NCBI RefSeq assembly: GCF_016584115.1
Contig: NZ_NRSK01000001.1
Coordinates: forward strand, 124,001 to 188,000
Reading direction: 5' to 3'
DNA: 64,000 nucleotides
Source of the DNA: Ectothiorhodospira mobilis
GTDB taxonomy: Bacteria > Pseudomonadota > Gammaproteobacteria > Ectothiorhodospirales > Ectothiorhodospiraceae
A program made the translations under genes and the position numbers. Positions 1-7,996 of the stretch are shown in pieces (the first letter of the stretch is position 1; every line of letters starts with the position of its first letter). Below the pieces are notes generated by a model. It saw only the letters and a list, made by a program, of their open reading frames with translations. It searched no databases and was not told the DNA's origin.

Positions 1-1787
1 GTGCGGTAGCTGTGGCCCTTGCGGGCGGCCCGGCGGGCGTGGATGTCCAGCAGTTCCGCCGCCACGTCCCGGGCCTTCTCCGCCGCCTTGCGCCGGGCCC
101 GGGACCAGGCCTCCGAGCCCAGACGGTGCAGCGGGGCGTTTTCCGGGTCGGCACCGGTGTAGCGGCTCACCAGGTGCAGCGAGGCCACCGGGACGTAGAG
201 TTTGTCGCCGCCGGCGTACTCCAGGGTGAGGAACTCCGTGTCCTGTCCGCCCACGTCGATCTTCTGCAGCCCCAGATAACGGCCCACGCCGTGCTCCTCG
301 TGCACCACCGGGGCCCCGGGGTGCAGGTCGGTGAGGTTGCGCACCACGGCATCGGCGTCCCGCGTGGGCTTACGCCGGCGCCGCTCCTGCCGGGCGCGTT
401 CGCCGAAGAGGTTGGATTCGGTGAGCACCGCAAGGCCCGCGCCGGGCAGGCACAGTCCCTCCTGCAGCGGTCCGGTGAGCAGTACGGGGGAGGCGTCGGT
501 GGCCAGGGCTTCGGACCAGTCGGCCACGGGGGTGGGCACGATCCCGGCATTTCGCAGGGTATCCAGCAGCACCTCACGCCGGCCGGCGGATTCGGCCAGG
601 AGGATGACCCGCCCGTGAAACCGCGTCAGGAAGTCCTCGAGGGCGGCGGCCGGCCGGGACTGGCGCGGCTGGATGCGCAGGTCCTCCAGGGGGCGGGCAT
701 CCATCTCCCGGTCTGACGGGCCGCGGGGTGGTGCAAGGGTCTCCGGGGAGAGATCCACCCGGGGATAGGTCTCCAGGCGGGCTAGCAGTTCCTCCTCCTC
801 CAGGAAGAGGGATTGCGGGGGCAGCAGGGGGCGTTCCCGGTCGTGGCGCCGCTGCTCATAGCGCTGGGCCACCTGCTCGCTGAAGGTGCGGGCCGGGGTG
901 TCCACGTCCCCCAGGCGCAGCACCAGGGTGTGGGCCGGCAGGTGGTCGAACAGGGTCTCCAGGCCCTCGAAGAACAGCGGCAGGTAGTATTCCACCCCTG
1001 CCGGGGCGTGGCCCTGGCTCACCTCCCGGTAGATGACGCTGGCCTGGGGGTCGCCCTCGATGAGGGTGCGGTAGCGGCGGCGGAAGGTCTTGATGCCGGC
1101 CTCGTTCAGGGGGAATTCATGGGCCGGCAGCAGACGCACCCGGTCGATGGTCTCCCGGGACCGCTGGGTCTCCGGATCGAAGGTGCGCAGGGTCTCGATC
1201 TCGTCGTCCATCAGGTCGATGCGGTAGGGCGCCTCGCTGCCCATGGGGAACACGTCCACCAGGGCCCCGCGCACGGCGTATTCCCCGTGCTCCATCACCT
1301 GGCTCACGTGGCGGTACCCCGCCTGCTCAAACCCCCGGATCAGGGCCTCCCGGTCGATGCGCTGGCCCCGGCTCAGGTCGAGGCATTCGGATTGCAGCCA
1401 GGCACGGGGGGGCAGGCGCTGCAGGAGGGTGTTCACCGGGATGATCAGGGCGCCACGGCGCAGCCCGGGGAGTCGGGCCAGGGTCTGCAGGCGCCGGGAG
1501 ACGATATCCTCGTGGGGGGAGAAGACGTCGTAGGGCAGGGTCTCCCAGTCCGGCAGGGAGAGCACCGGTAGGTCTTCCCCGGCGAGGAAGAAGTGCAGGT
1601 TGGCCTCCAGGCGTTCCGCCGTCTGCACGTCGGGGGTGACCAGGAGGGTGAATCCGTCGTGACGCCTCAGGGCGGCACTGGCCGCCAGGTCCAGGGCGGA
1701 ACCGGCAAGATTCCCCCAATGGGCGGTCTCTCCCCTGGCTGGCAGCGGGAGGTCGGCAAAGGGGAGCGTCGGATGGTTTGCAGACAT
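1..1787 (-). CDS. mfd: Transcription-repair coupling factor Mfd, N-terminal half (cut by window edge)
   Basis: Mfd removes RNA polymerase stalled at DNA lesions and recruits UvrA. Reading leftward from an ATG at 1787, the frame stays open to base 1, about 595 codons of a protein that is usually near 1,150 residues. The N-terminal UvrB-like module is visible, including WETLPYDVFSPHEDIVSRR near residue 80. The part next to the edge, with LGSEAWSRARRKAAEKARDV, matches the RNA-polymerase-interacting region just before the translocase motor. The helicase motifs lie outside the window. A perfect TATAAT hexamer sits upstream. Family assignment is secure; only the 3' end is missing. Confidence 0.95.
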   Translation of the reverse strand, partial: MSANHPTLPFADLPLPARGETAHWGNLAGSALDLAASAALRRHDGFTLLVTPDVQTAERLEANLHFFLAGEDLPVLSLPDWETLPYDVFSPHEDIVSRRLQTLARLPGLRRGALIIPVNTLLQRLPPRAWLQSECLDLSRGQRIDREALIRGFEQAGYRHVSQVMEHGEYAVRGALVDVFPMGSEAPYRIDLMDDEIETLRTFDPETQRSRETIDRVRLLPAHEFPLNEAGIKTFRRRYRTLIEGDPQASVIYREVSQGHAPAGVEYYLPLFFEGLETLFDHLPAHTLVLRLGDVDTPARTFSEQVAQRYEQRRHDRERPLLPPQSLFLEEEELLARLETYPRVDLSPETLAPPRGPSDREMDARPLEDLRIQPRQSRPAAALEDFLTRFHGRVILLAESAGRREVLLDTLRNAGIVPTPVADWSEALATDASPVLLTGPLQEGLCLPGAGLAVLTESNLFGERARQERRRRKPTRDADAVVRNLTDLHPGAPVVHEEHGVGRYLGLQKIDVGGQDTEFLTLEYAGGDKLYVPVASLHLVSRYTGADPENAPLHRLGSEAWSRARRKAAEKARDVAAELLDIHARRAARKGHSYR

Positions 1788-1825
1788 GCGTTCGGTCGGG
1801 CCGTGTGGGATCGTGCGGGCCGCCG

Positions 1826-1831
1826 ATTATA
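1826..1831 (-). promoter_or_regulatory. Candidate -10 box for mfd
   Basis: On the minus strand this hexamer reads TATAAT, the sigma-70 -10 consensus, and would place the mfd transcript start about 30 nt before its ATG. No convincing -35 element is found 16-18 nt upstream, so the call rests on the -10 and its position. Confidence 0.4.
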
Positions 1832-1851
1832 CCGTGATGCAGGAAGGGGGT

Positions 1852-1886
1852 GGGGCCCGGGCGGCCCGGAAGACCGGCCGGGCCCC
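1852..1886. terminator. GC-rich hairpin between the DUF2892 gene and mfd
   Basis: GGGGCCCGG pairs perfectly with CCGGGCCCC across a 17-nt loop, just downstream of the small membrane-protein gene read on the minus strand. No run of T follows, so it is only a possible weak terminator or a structured spacer in an mfd-proximal transcript. Confidence 0.3.
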
Positions 1887-1897
1887 GGCTGGCGCGG

Positions 1898-2098
1898 TTA
1901 CGCCTCTTCGTCGGAGTTGGTGCGGATGTTCAGCAGGGTGTAGGCCGGGCACCAGCTCATCAGGGCGGTGGCCAGCGGGATCAGGCCGAGCCAGCCCCAG
2001 GGGGTCTGCGGACCGACGAAGACCAAGGCGATCAGCACCAGGCCGACGACGAGACGGATCAGGCGGTCATTGGTTCCCATGTTCTTTTCCGCATTCAT
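1898..2098 (-). CDS. YgaP-like DUF2892 family inner-membrane protein
   Basis: A 66-residue protein with two hydrophobic segments around LVVGLVLIALVFVG and WGWLGLIPLATALMSW, ending in a polar tail. The pattern N-x-G-T-x-D-R-x-I-R followed by two helices and WCPAYTLL is the DUF2892 (YgaP transmembrane) signature. Relatives occur alone or fused to rhodanese domains; their function is not well defined, though sulfur handling is often suggested. The start at 2098 was chosen over an upstream ATG at 2128 because AAGGAG lies 8 nt before it. It precedes mfd on the same strand but is separated from it by about 110 nt and a hairpin. Confidence 0.85.
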   Translation of the reverse strand: MNAEKNMGTNDRLIRLVVGLVLIALVFVGPQTPWGWLGLIPLATALMSWCPAYTLLNIRTNSDEEA

Positions 2099-2127
2099 GT
2101 GACGTACTCCTTCTGCTGTGGTGGTCA

Positions 2128-2155
2128 CTCGTAACCTATCCTATAGGCATGTCAA
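2128..2155 (-). promoter_or_regulatory. Candidate promoter of the DUF2892 gene
   Basis: The minus strand shows a perfect TTGACA -35 box (2150-2155), a 16-nt spacer and a weak TACGAG at the -10 position. The spacer contains CCTATAGGATAGG, in which the 8-bp palindrome CCTATAGG is followed by a direct repeat; this could be an operator. The poor -10 match keeps confidence low. Confidence 0.35.
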
Positions 2156-2220
2156 CGCCGTGTCCGTAGCGTAGATCAATCATTGCTGAGTTTGATGTCC
2201 GGTCTTTCCCCATCCGGTCC

Positions 2221-3102
2221 TTACGCGGGATCCCGGAAGCGGCGCAGAAGTTCCCCGTAGGCATCGATGCGCCGGTCCCGCAGGAAGGGCCAGATGCGCC
2301 GCACCGCCTCGCTGTGGCGCAGGTCCACGTCCACCATCAGCACCGCCTCCTCATCTTCGGGGGCCCGGGCCAGGAATTCCCCCTGGGGGCCGCAGACGAA
2401 ACTGCTGCCCCAGAAGCGGCTGCCGGCGGTGACCCCGGAGGGGTCCGGCTCGAATCCCACCCGGTTGCAGGCCGCCAGGGGCAGACCGTTGGCCACGGCG
2501 TGACCGCGCTGCACCGTGATCCAGGCCTCCCGCTGGCGGGCCTGTTCATCCGGTTCGTCCTGCGGGTTCCAGCCGATGGCCGTGGGATAGATCAGGATCT
2601 CGGCCCCCGCCAGGGCCATGAGACGTGCCGCCTCGGGGAACCACTGGTCCCAGCACACCAGCACCCCCAGGCGACCCACCCGGGTGTCCACGGGATCAAA
2701 GCCCAGGTCCCCGGGGGTGAAGTAGAACTTCTCGTAATAGCCGGGATCATCCGGGATATGCATCTTGCGGTAGCGCCCGGCCAGACGCCCGTCGGCATCC
2801 AGCACCACGGCGGTGTTGTGGTACAGACCCGCCGCGCGGCGCTCGAACAGGGAGGCCACGATCACCATCCCCAACTCCGCCGCCAGGGCCCCCAGGGCCT
2901 CGGTGGTGGGGCCGGGGATGGGCTCGGCCCGGTCGAACAGGGCGGTGTCCTCGGTCTGGCAGAAGTAGGGGCCGGTGTGCAGTTCCTGCAGGATGCCCAG
3001 TTGCGCCCCCTGGCGGGCGGCGGTGCGCAGGGCCTCCATGTTCCGCGCCAGGTTCTCGCGGGCGTCGGCGACGCAGGTCTGCTGGATGAGGGCGATGCGC
3101 AT
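2221..3102 (-). CDS. aguB: N-carbamoylputrescine amidase (nitrilase superfamily)
   Basis: Cytoplasmic amidase that hydrolyses N-carbamoylputrescine to putrescine, CO2 and ammonia in the agmatine route. The 293-residue length is typical. The carbon-nitrogen hydrolase triad is visible as Glu40 (LQELH), Lys113 (YRKMHIPD) and Cys150 (LVCWDQWFPEAAR), and the PGYYEKFYFTPGD segment is characteristic of AguB. The ATG at 3102 was chosen because the conserved MRIALIQQ strand begins there; the frame stays open upstream without homology. The usual partner, agmatine deiminase AguA, is not adjacent. Putrescine made here could feed the spermidine genes at 56-58 kb. Confidence 0.92.
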   Translation of the reverse strand: MRIALIQQTCVADARENLARNMEALRTAARQGAQLGILQELHTGPYFCQTEDTALFDRAEPIPGPTTEALGALAAELGMVIVASLFERRAAGLYHNTAVVLDADGRLAGRYRKMHIPDDPGYYEKFYFTPGDLGFDPVDTRVGRLGVLVCWDQWFPEAARLMALAGAEILIYPTAIGWNPQDEPDEQARQREAWITVQRGHAVANGLPLAACNRVGFEPDPSGVTAGSRFWGSSFVCGPQGEFLARAPEDEEAVLMVDVDLRHSEAVRRIWPFLRDRRIDAYGELLRRFRDPA

Positions 3103-3370
3103 GGGCGGATCCTGTGGAGTGGTTCGCGGGCTGGATTCTAGCACCCGTACACCGGCGCACTCACGGCCTGTACCCCAATGCATGTTTTTCCGCGGGCGGG
3201 ATCCATCCCTGGGCCGGGCAGATGAAGGTGCTGCGGATGGGGCGGCGGCCCGGACATGGCTCCCGGTGTGTCCCGGGCCGGTGCATGGATTTGCGGATTG
3301 CGTTCCCCCGTTTCTGCCGGCTCCGGTATGCGCTAGGGTGCGCGACAGTCCATAAATCGGGGGATGGGCA

Positions 3371-4288
3371 ATGAAGGTTGCACAGGGGCGGGACCAGGGG
3401 GAGGCCGGGGAGCCGTTCTCCAGAAAGCCGATGATCGTGGCCTTGGCGGTCCTGGTACTGGTGATCGCCGGCGTGGCCGCCTCCTGGCCCTGGATCGAGG
3501 CCCGGGTGGCTGGCATGGGGACCATCCAGATCGGTCTGCTGGCCAGCTTCGTGGCCAGCCTGTTCACCCTGGTGGGGGCCTTGCCGGTGCTCTTCATCCG
3601 CCGTATTCCCCGTCCGGTGGAGGATGCCATGATGGGTTTCGGGGCGGGGGTGATGCTGGCGGCGGCGGCCCTGGAACTGGCCCTGCCGGCCCTGGAGGGG
3701 GCGGAGGCCCAGTACGGTCCCACCTTTCTGGCCGTGGTGGTGCTGGCCGCGGGTGTGGGTCTGGGGGGCGGGTTTCTGCTCTTTTTGCATCACCGCGTGC
3801 CCCACGAGCACTTCATCCTCGGGCCCCAGAGCGGGGCGGATCCCGACAAGGTGCGCCGCGTGTACCTGTTCGTGCTGGCCATCGCCCTGCATCACCTGCC
3901 GGAGGGTCTGGCCGTGGGGGTGGGGTTTGGCGGGGACCTCAGCGACGGCATGACCCTGGCCGTGGCCATCGGCCTGCAGAACATGCCGGAGGGCCTGGTG
4001 GTGGCCATCGCGCTCCTCTCCCTGGGCTACGGCAAGGCAACGGCCCTGGGGGTGACCCTGCTGACGGGGCTGGTGCAGCCCGTGGGCGGCCTGGTGGGGG
4101 CAACGGCCATCACCTTCATGACCTTTCTCCTGCCCTGGGGACTGGCCTTCGCCGCCGGGGCCATGCTGTTCGTGGTCAGCCACGAGATCATCCCCGAATC
4201 CCACCGCCAGGGCCATGAGACCCAGGCCACACTGGGGGTGCTGGTGGGGTTTGTGGCCTTCATGGCCATCGGTCACGTCCTTTCCTGA
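3371..4288 (+). CDS. ZIP family divalent metal transporter
   Basis: A 305-residue polytopic membrane protein of the ZIP family (ZupT/GufA-like), expected to import zinc, iron or manganese. The two signature helices with metal-binding residues are visible, HHLPEGLAVGVGF in TM4 and QNMPEGLVVAIAL in TM5, each with the H/N-x-x-P-E-G motif. A cytosolic loop between TM3 and TM4 contains HHRVPHEH, a short histidine-rich patch common in ZIPs. About eight hydrophobic segments can be counted. It is divergent from aguB across 268 nt. The substrate cannot be fixed from sequence. Confidence 0.9.
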   Translation: MKVAQGRDQGEAGEPFSRKPMIVALAVLVLVIAGVAASWPWIEARVAGMGTIQIGLLASFVASLFTLVGALPVLFIRRIPRPVEDAMMGFGAGVMLAAAALELALPALEGAEAQYGPTFLAVVVLAAGVGLGGGFLLFLHHRVPHEHFILGPQSGADPDKVRRVYLFVLAIALHHLPEGLAVGVGFGGDLSDGMTLAVAIGLQNMPEGLVVAIALLSLGYGKATALGVTLLTGLVQPVGGLVGATAITFMTFLLPWGLAFAAGAMLFVVSHEIIPESHRQGHETQATLGVLVGFVAFMAIGHVLS

Positions 4289-4352
4289 TCGGCAGGCCCG
4301 TGGGCCGGATGCGGGGGGGATCCGCCCCGTCGTCTGGATCAGCGTGCATCAT

Positions 4353-4439
4353 TGGTGCCCGGAGCCGGAGTCGAACCGGCACAGCCTTACGGCCGAGAGA
4401 TTTTAAGTCTCTTGCGTCTACCTGTTCCGCCATCCGGGC
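4353..4439 (-). tRNA. tRNA-Leu (UAA anticodon)
   Basis: The minus strand folds as an 87-nt class II tRNA. The acceptor stem GCCCGGA pairs with TCCGGGC, followed by A73 and an encoded CCA. The anticodon loop sits in GACTTAAAATC with anticodon TAA, a long variable arm follows, and the T arm reads CCGGTTCGACTCCGG. It decodes UUA and is very close to the E. coli leucine UAA tRNA. It stands alone between two plus-strand genes. Confidence 0.97.
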
Positions 4440-4583
4440 TCAGTTTGATGGGCCTTGAGTATACCCCTCGGTAGGGGTGTGAAAAAGCGTGCCTGGTCGC
4501 CATCCTGTTGCGGGCCCGGTATGGAGCAGGGCTGTCCCGGACCCTGCGGTAACGGCGCGGCGGGTGTTTTTAAGGGCACAATC

Positions 4584-4626
4584 AGTAACGATTATCACTT
4601 GCAACTGAATCCCGGTTGTCTATACT
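4584..4626 (+). promoter_or_regulatory. Fur-box-like site overlapping a sigma-70 promoter
   Basis: Bases 4584-4602 match the 19-bp Fur consensus at 12 of 19 positions, with the core GATTATCA. They overlap a -35 box TTGCAA (4599-4604), which is followed 16 nt later by TATACT (4621-4626). Repression by iron-loaded Fur would be expected. This fits the siderophore-porin identity of the next gene. Confidence 0.6.
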
Positions 4627-4689
4627 GATCGCCGCATCGATTCGTCATCGAAAAGCCATATTTCCAACCAATCGCAAGGCGGAGACACC

Positions 4690-5736
4690 ATGCAGAAGAA
4701 GATGCGTTCTACAAACCATGGGGCATGGGCCCGGCATCCCCTGGCCTGGGCGGTGGGCGGGGCGCTGGCCCTGGCGGGCGGCACCGCCCAGGCCCAGCAG
4801 GACTGGGCCTGGGACTGGGGCGGCACGGTGGAGCTGGAGGCCGGCTGGGCCGAGGATTACGCGGGGGATTCCGAGAGCGACCTGAACCTGGCCACCTTCG
4901 AACTGGCCCTGGAGGCCCGCCTGAATGAATGGGTATCCACCCGGGGCGTGCTGCTCTACGAGGACGAGGGCCCGGATTCGGAAGTGGAGGTGGACGAGGC
5001 CGTGATCTCCATGATGCTCCCCGGTGGCTCCGGGGCCTATGTGGATGCCGGCCGTCAGTATGTGCCCTTCGGCCGCTTCGATACCGGCCTGGTCTCCGAT
5101 CCCCTGGCGCTGGAACTGGCCGAGACCCGGGAGACCGCCGCGGTGCTGGGCTGGTCCGGGGAACGGGCCTATGGCTCCGTCTGGGCCTTCGCCGGGGATA
5201 CCCGGGACGAACTCTCCAACGGCGGGGCCAACGCCGGGGTCCTGCTGCCCCTGGGCGGCGGGGAACTGGACCTGGGGGTGGGCTACCTCACCAGCCTGGG
5301 GGATTCCGACAGTCTGCAGGAGGATCCCGCCATGGCGGAGGGCAGCCGCGTGGGCGCCTACAACGTCTACGCTACCGCCCACCTGGGTGATCTGACCCTG
5401 GCGGGGGAATACATCGCCGCCGATGAGGCCTTCGAGGCCCGCCAGCTGGCATTCGAAGGCCAGGGGGCCGAACCCGCCGCCTGGGGCCTGGAGGCGGGGT
5501 ATACCCTCAAGGGCCTTGCCCGACCGGTGACCCTCTCCGCCGCCGTGCAGGGCAGTGACGAGGCCCTGGCCATGGGTCTGCCCGAGACCCGTTATCTCGC
5601 CGGCGTGTCCGTGGCACTGATGGACCGCCTGGGACTGGCCTTCGAGTATGCCCACGACAAGGACTACGACCGGGCCGATGGGGGCACCGGCGATTCCGGC
5701 GACAGCGCCGTGGTGCAGCTGGCGGCGGAATTCTGA
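4690..5736 (+). CDS. LbtU-family siderophore porin (outer membrane)
   Basis: A 348-residue precursor with a long signal peptide (cleavage likely after TAQA, residue 35) and a predicted beta-barrel: alternating hydrophobic/polar strands and a C-terminal AAEF ending in Phe, as in outer-membrane proteins. The sequence follows the LbtU family pattern, with WVSTRGVLLYEDE, DAGRQYVPFGRFDTGLVSDPLALELAETRETA and a phenylalanine-glycine-rich middle. LbtU of Legionella takes up legiobactin. The gene is monocistronic, framed by a Fur-like promoter and a strong terminator. An ATG at 4702 (residue 5) is a possible alternative start. The ligand is unknown. Confidence 0.85.
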   Translation: MQKKMRSTNHGAWARHPLAWAVGGALALAGGTAQAQQDWAWDWGGTVELEAGWAEDYAGDSESDLNLATFELALEARLNEWVSTRGVLLYEDEGPDSEVEVDEAVISMMLPGGSGAYVDAGRQYVPFGRFDTGLVSDPLALELAETRETAAVLGWSGERAYGSVWAFAGDTRDELSNGGANAGVLLPLGGGELDLGVGYLTSLGDSDSLQEDPAMAEGSRVGAYNVYATAHLGDLTLAGEYIAADEAFEARQLAFEGQGAEPAAWGLEAGYTLKGLARPVTLSAAVQGSDEALAMGLPETRYLAGVSVALMDRLGLAFEYAHDKDYDRADGGTGDSGDSAVVQLAAEF

Positions 5737-5744
5737 CGCCCTGG

Positions 5745-5780
5745 CCGGTGGCCCCTTCGTGGGGCCACCGGAGCCTTTTT
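5745..5780 (+). terminator. Rho-independent terminator after the LbtU-like gene
   Basis: An 11-bp perfect stem, CCGGTGGCCCC with GGGGCCACCGG, closes a 5-nt loop TTCGT and is followed by AGCC and five T residues. It begins 8 nt after the stop codon. Confidence 0.9.
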
Positions 5781-5826
5781 CCGGAACGGCCCGCGCCGAA
5801 GTCTCCCTCCCGCTGCATCCTCCCCT

Positions 5827-6165
5827 TCAGTTGTCCAAAACCCGGACCTGCTCCGGCCGCAGGCGTCGTCCCTGTTCAGCATCGTGGGTGAACTGTCCGG
5901 TGATGCGCACCCGCTGTCCCAGATGGTTTGCCACCGCGTCTTTGGGGACCACCGCCACACGGCGAAGCTGCGCATCCTCGATCCAGTAGTGCAGGGGGTC
6001 CTCGAAACGCCGCACCACCCCCTCGGTGGTCACCGTCTCGCCGTGGAAACTCGAGGGCTGGGCGTGCAGGGCCATGAGGGGCACCGGCTGCGGCGTGGTG
6101 TTGCCACTGCAGCCGGCCAGGAGGAGGGCCGCCGCCAGGAGCCATGCCATGCGGGGATGTGCCAT
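5827..6165 (-). CDS. Small OB-fold-like lipoprotein
   Basis: A 112-residue precursor with a type II signal peptide ending in LLAG-Cys19, so it should be lipid-anchored. The mature part (VVRRFEDPLHYWIEDAQLRRVAVVP... GQRVRITGQFTHD) has alternating short strands and a G-x-x-V-R-I-T-G-x-F motif, as in nucleic-acid or metal-binding OB-like domains; the exact family was not recognised. It lies 12 nt downstream of the NifX-like gene with GGGGGGAG as ribosome-binding site, so the two form an operon. Function unknown. Confidence 0.75.
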   Translation of the reverse strand: MAHPRMAWLLAAALLLAGCSGNTTPQPVPLMALHAQPSSFHGETVTTEGVVRRFEDPLHYWIEDAQLRRVAVVPKDAVANHLGQRVRITGQFTHDAEQGRRLRPEQVRVLDN

Positions 6166-6177
6166 ACCACTCCCCCC

Positions 6178-6582
6178 TCAGCCGTGGTGACCATGGGTAT
6201 GTCCGTGCCCATGTCCATGACCATGGCCATGATCATGGGGAGCCGGTTCGGGGAGGGGGCGCCCCGCAAACAGGGCACGGGCGGCGGCCACGGGATCCGT
6301 CTCCCCGGTCAGGTGCACCCGGATGCCCATGGCATCCAGACGCTGCCGCAGCTTGTGGCCGGCACTCTGGGTCACCAGGGCGTTGACACCGGATTGAAAC
6401 AGGGGATGATGGTCCGTGCCCTGGCCGAGGGTCGCATGCAGCGATTGGTCCCTGGGCAGGTCCAGCCGATCCCGCTCCACGGGTTCGCCGTCGGGTCCTG
6501 CCTCATAGATCAGGAAACGGCGGGTCATGCCGGCGTGGCCGGTAATGGTGCGGAAGTTCTGACTGGTCACCGCGATGCGCAT
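6178..6582 (-). CDS. NifX/NifB-type (dinitrogenase Fe-Mo cofactor biosynthesis) domain protein with histidine-rich tail
   Basis: 134 residues. The first 105 have the RNase-H-like NifX/NafY fold pattern, starting MRIAVTSQNFRTITGHAG and containing the loop around ALVTQSAGHKLRQRLDAMGI. Such domains carry metal clusters or their precursors; many, as here, are found outside nif clusters. The tail from about residue 114 is almost pure His-Gly (HDHGHGHGHGHGHTHGHHG), a likely metal-binding or storage segment. AGAGGA precedes the ATG at 6582. It faces the divergent DUF134 gene, a common partner of these proteins, across 77 nt. Confidence 0.8.
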   Translation of the reverse strand: MRIAVTSQNFRTITGHAGMTRRFLIYEAGPDGEPVERDRLDLPRDQSLHATLGQGTDHHPLFQSGVNALVTQSAGHKLRQRLDAMGIRVHLTGETDPVAAARALFAGRPLPEPAPHDHGHGHGHGHGHTHGHHG

Positions 6583-6659
6583 GGAAAATCCTCTCGGGGG
6601 GTGAATCTTGTTCGGTCATATGTTCATAATTTTCCCGGACTGAATCAACAGGGGCGAGT

Positions 6660-7040
6660 ATGCCAAGACCCAGAGGCCCGAGAAGGATCGTCTGTCATCC
6701 CCATTGCACCTATTTCAAGCCCGCCGGCGTGCCCCTGCGGGACCTGGAGGAATCGGTGCTGCAGATGGAGGAGGTGGAAGCCATCCGCTTGGCGGATCTG
6801 GAGGGAAAGTACCACGAGGATGCGGCCCGATCCATGGGCGTTTCCCGCTCCACCTTCTCGCGCACCCTGGTGTCGGCCCGACGCAAGATGGCCGTAGCCA
6901 TCCTCCAGGGGCGGGCCATCCGCATCGAGACCGGCACGGCCGATCATGTGGCCGAGGCGGCCCTGGAGGCGGCGGCCCTGGAGGGGATGCTCTGTCCCCA
7001 TTGCGCCCGTCCCCTCAAGGGGATCCTGGAGGATGCCTGA
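6660..7040 (+). CDS. DUF134 (UPF0251) family DNA-binding protein
   Basis: 126 residues. The N-terminus PRPRGPRRIVCHPHCTYFKP is the DUF134 hallmark with CHPHC, and a helix-turn-helix follows (HEDAARSMGVSRSTFSRTLVSARRKMA, about residues 48-75). The C-terminus has a CPHC zinc-finger-like pair. DUF134 proteins are predicted regulators often found beside NifX/NifB-like genes. Here the gene is divergent from the NifX-like/lipoprotein pair, so it may control them, which is inference. It ends 6 nt from the convergent Rieske gene. Confidence 0.88.
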   Translation: MPRPRGPRRIVCHPHCTYFKPAGVPLRDLEESVLQMEEVEAIRLADLEGKYHEDAARSMGVSRSTFSRTLVSARRKMAVAILQGRAIRIETGTADHVAEAALEAAALEGMLCPHCARPLKGILEDA

Positions 7041-7046
7041 GGGGCC

Positions 7047-7649
7047 TCAGACGGCGATGCCGTCCTCGTCCTCGCCGATCACCAGGCGGTGCTCGTCCAG
7101 GTACATATGGCGCGGCACCACCAGGTTGGTGGGGGCGGGCTGGTTGCGCCACACCCGTCCGGCCAGGTCGAAACGGGAGCCGTGGCAGGTGCAGAAATAA
7201 CCCCCGTACCAGTGAGGACCCAGATCCTCGGGTTTGACCTCGGGCCGGTAGATGGGGGTGCAGCCCAGGTGGGTGCACACCCCCACCAGCACGGAGATCT
7301 CCGGTTTGCGGGAGCGGTGGGGATTGCGGGCGTATTCGGGCTGTTGCGTGGTCACCTCCGAGTCCGGGTCCGCCAGCCGCGGGCGGTTCTTCTCCAGCAG
7401 ATCCAGCATGGGTTGGGTGCGGTGGGTGATCCAGATGGGTTTGCCGCGCCACTCCACGGTGATCATCTGGCCGGGTTCGATGCCGCTGATGTCCACCTCC
7501 ACCGGGGCGCCGGCATGGCGTGCCCGGGCGCTGGGGGACCAGGAGGCCAGGTACGGGTAGGCCAGGGCCGCGACACCGGCCCCGCCCACCAGTCCGGTGG
7601 CGGCGGTGAGAAACCGCCTGCGGGTCAGCTGGGGTTGCTGCTCTGTCAT
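7047..7649 (-). CDS. petA: Rieske [2Fe-2S] protein of the cytochrome bc1 type
   Basis: 200 residues. It begins with a twin-arginine motif (TRRRFLTAATGLVGG, residues 9-23) and a membrane anchor, and the soluble domain follows. Cluster ligands are Cys125-x-His127 in CTHLGC and Cys153/His156 in FCTCHGSRFD, with the disulfide pair Cys130/Cys155. The start at 7649 has GGAGGTGA 5 nt before it; the frame is open further upstream but without homology. Cytochrome b and c1 genes normally follow petA directly, but here the next gene is the convergent DUF134 gene. It may be a second or relocated Rieske protein. Confidence 0.9.
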   Translation of the reverse strand: MTEQQPQLTRRRFLTAATGLVGGAGVAALAYPYLASWSPSARARHAGAPVEVDISGIEPGQMITVEWRGKPIWITHRTQPMLDLLEKNRPRLADPDSEVTTQQPEYARNPHRSRKPEISVLVGVCTHLGCTPIYRPEVKPEDLGPHWYGGYFCTCHGSRFDLAGRVWRNQPAPTNLVVPRHMYLDEHRLVIGEDEDGIAV

Positions 7650-7996
7650 GGTCGTCACCTCCGGGGCCCTGGGGGGGCCTCTGTCGATGGGTTTCCACAA
7701 CCAAAACGGTTCCCCACGCCGTCCCCCGCGAAGGGGGCTGGGCGGGGGTTGATCCAGAAGATGTTGATCCGCCGGATCCAATAGGGTCGTTTCATTGCCT
7801 TTCAAGGCCAGAAATCGGGGTGCACGGTGAAACGTCCACGTGCTTATTTTGGGTATATGTTCATTTTGATTGCAAGCATCCGGGATCGTGCCCTGGGACG
7901 GGGAATCCGGCACCGGTCCCGTGGTTTTGGCCGCGGACGCGTTACCATAGGGGATTGGTGGAAAAGGAACGGTTCATCCAAGGCACCCGGGGTACC
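7650..7996. other. Divergent intergenic region between the Rieske and J-domain genes
   Basis: About 350 nt with no convincing gene. It has an AT-richer patch around 7845-7875. For petA, TTGAAA (7800-7805, minus strand) with TATTGG 16 nt on is a weak promoter candidate. TTGATCC occurs twice (7749-7755 and 7764-7770) as a short direct repeat. Nothing else is supportable. Confidence 0.4.

Noticed and set aside
2221-3723. A 500-residue version of the amidase starting at 3723
   Set aside because: The extra N-terminal 207 residues overlap the divergent transporter gene and its upstream region, have no homology, and the nitrilase domain starts at 3102.
6188-6245. Short tandem repeat in the DNA (GTG/CAT-rich)
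   Set aside because: It is simply the coding sequence of the His-Gly tail of the NifX-like protein, with mixed codons, not an independent repeat element.
7740-7785. FNR-like site in the petA upstream region (TTGATCC repeats)
   Set aside because: The two TTGATCC copies are direct, not inverted at the 4-nt spacing FNR needs.
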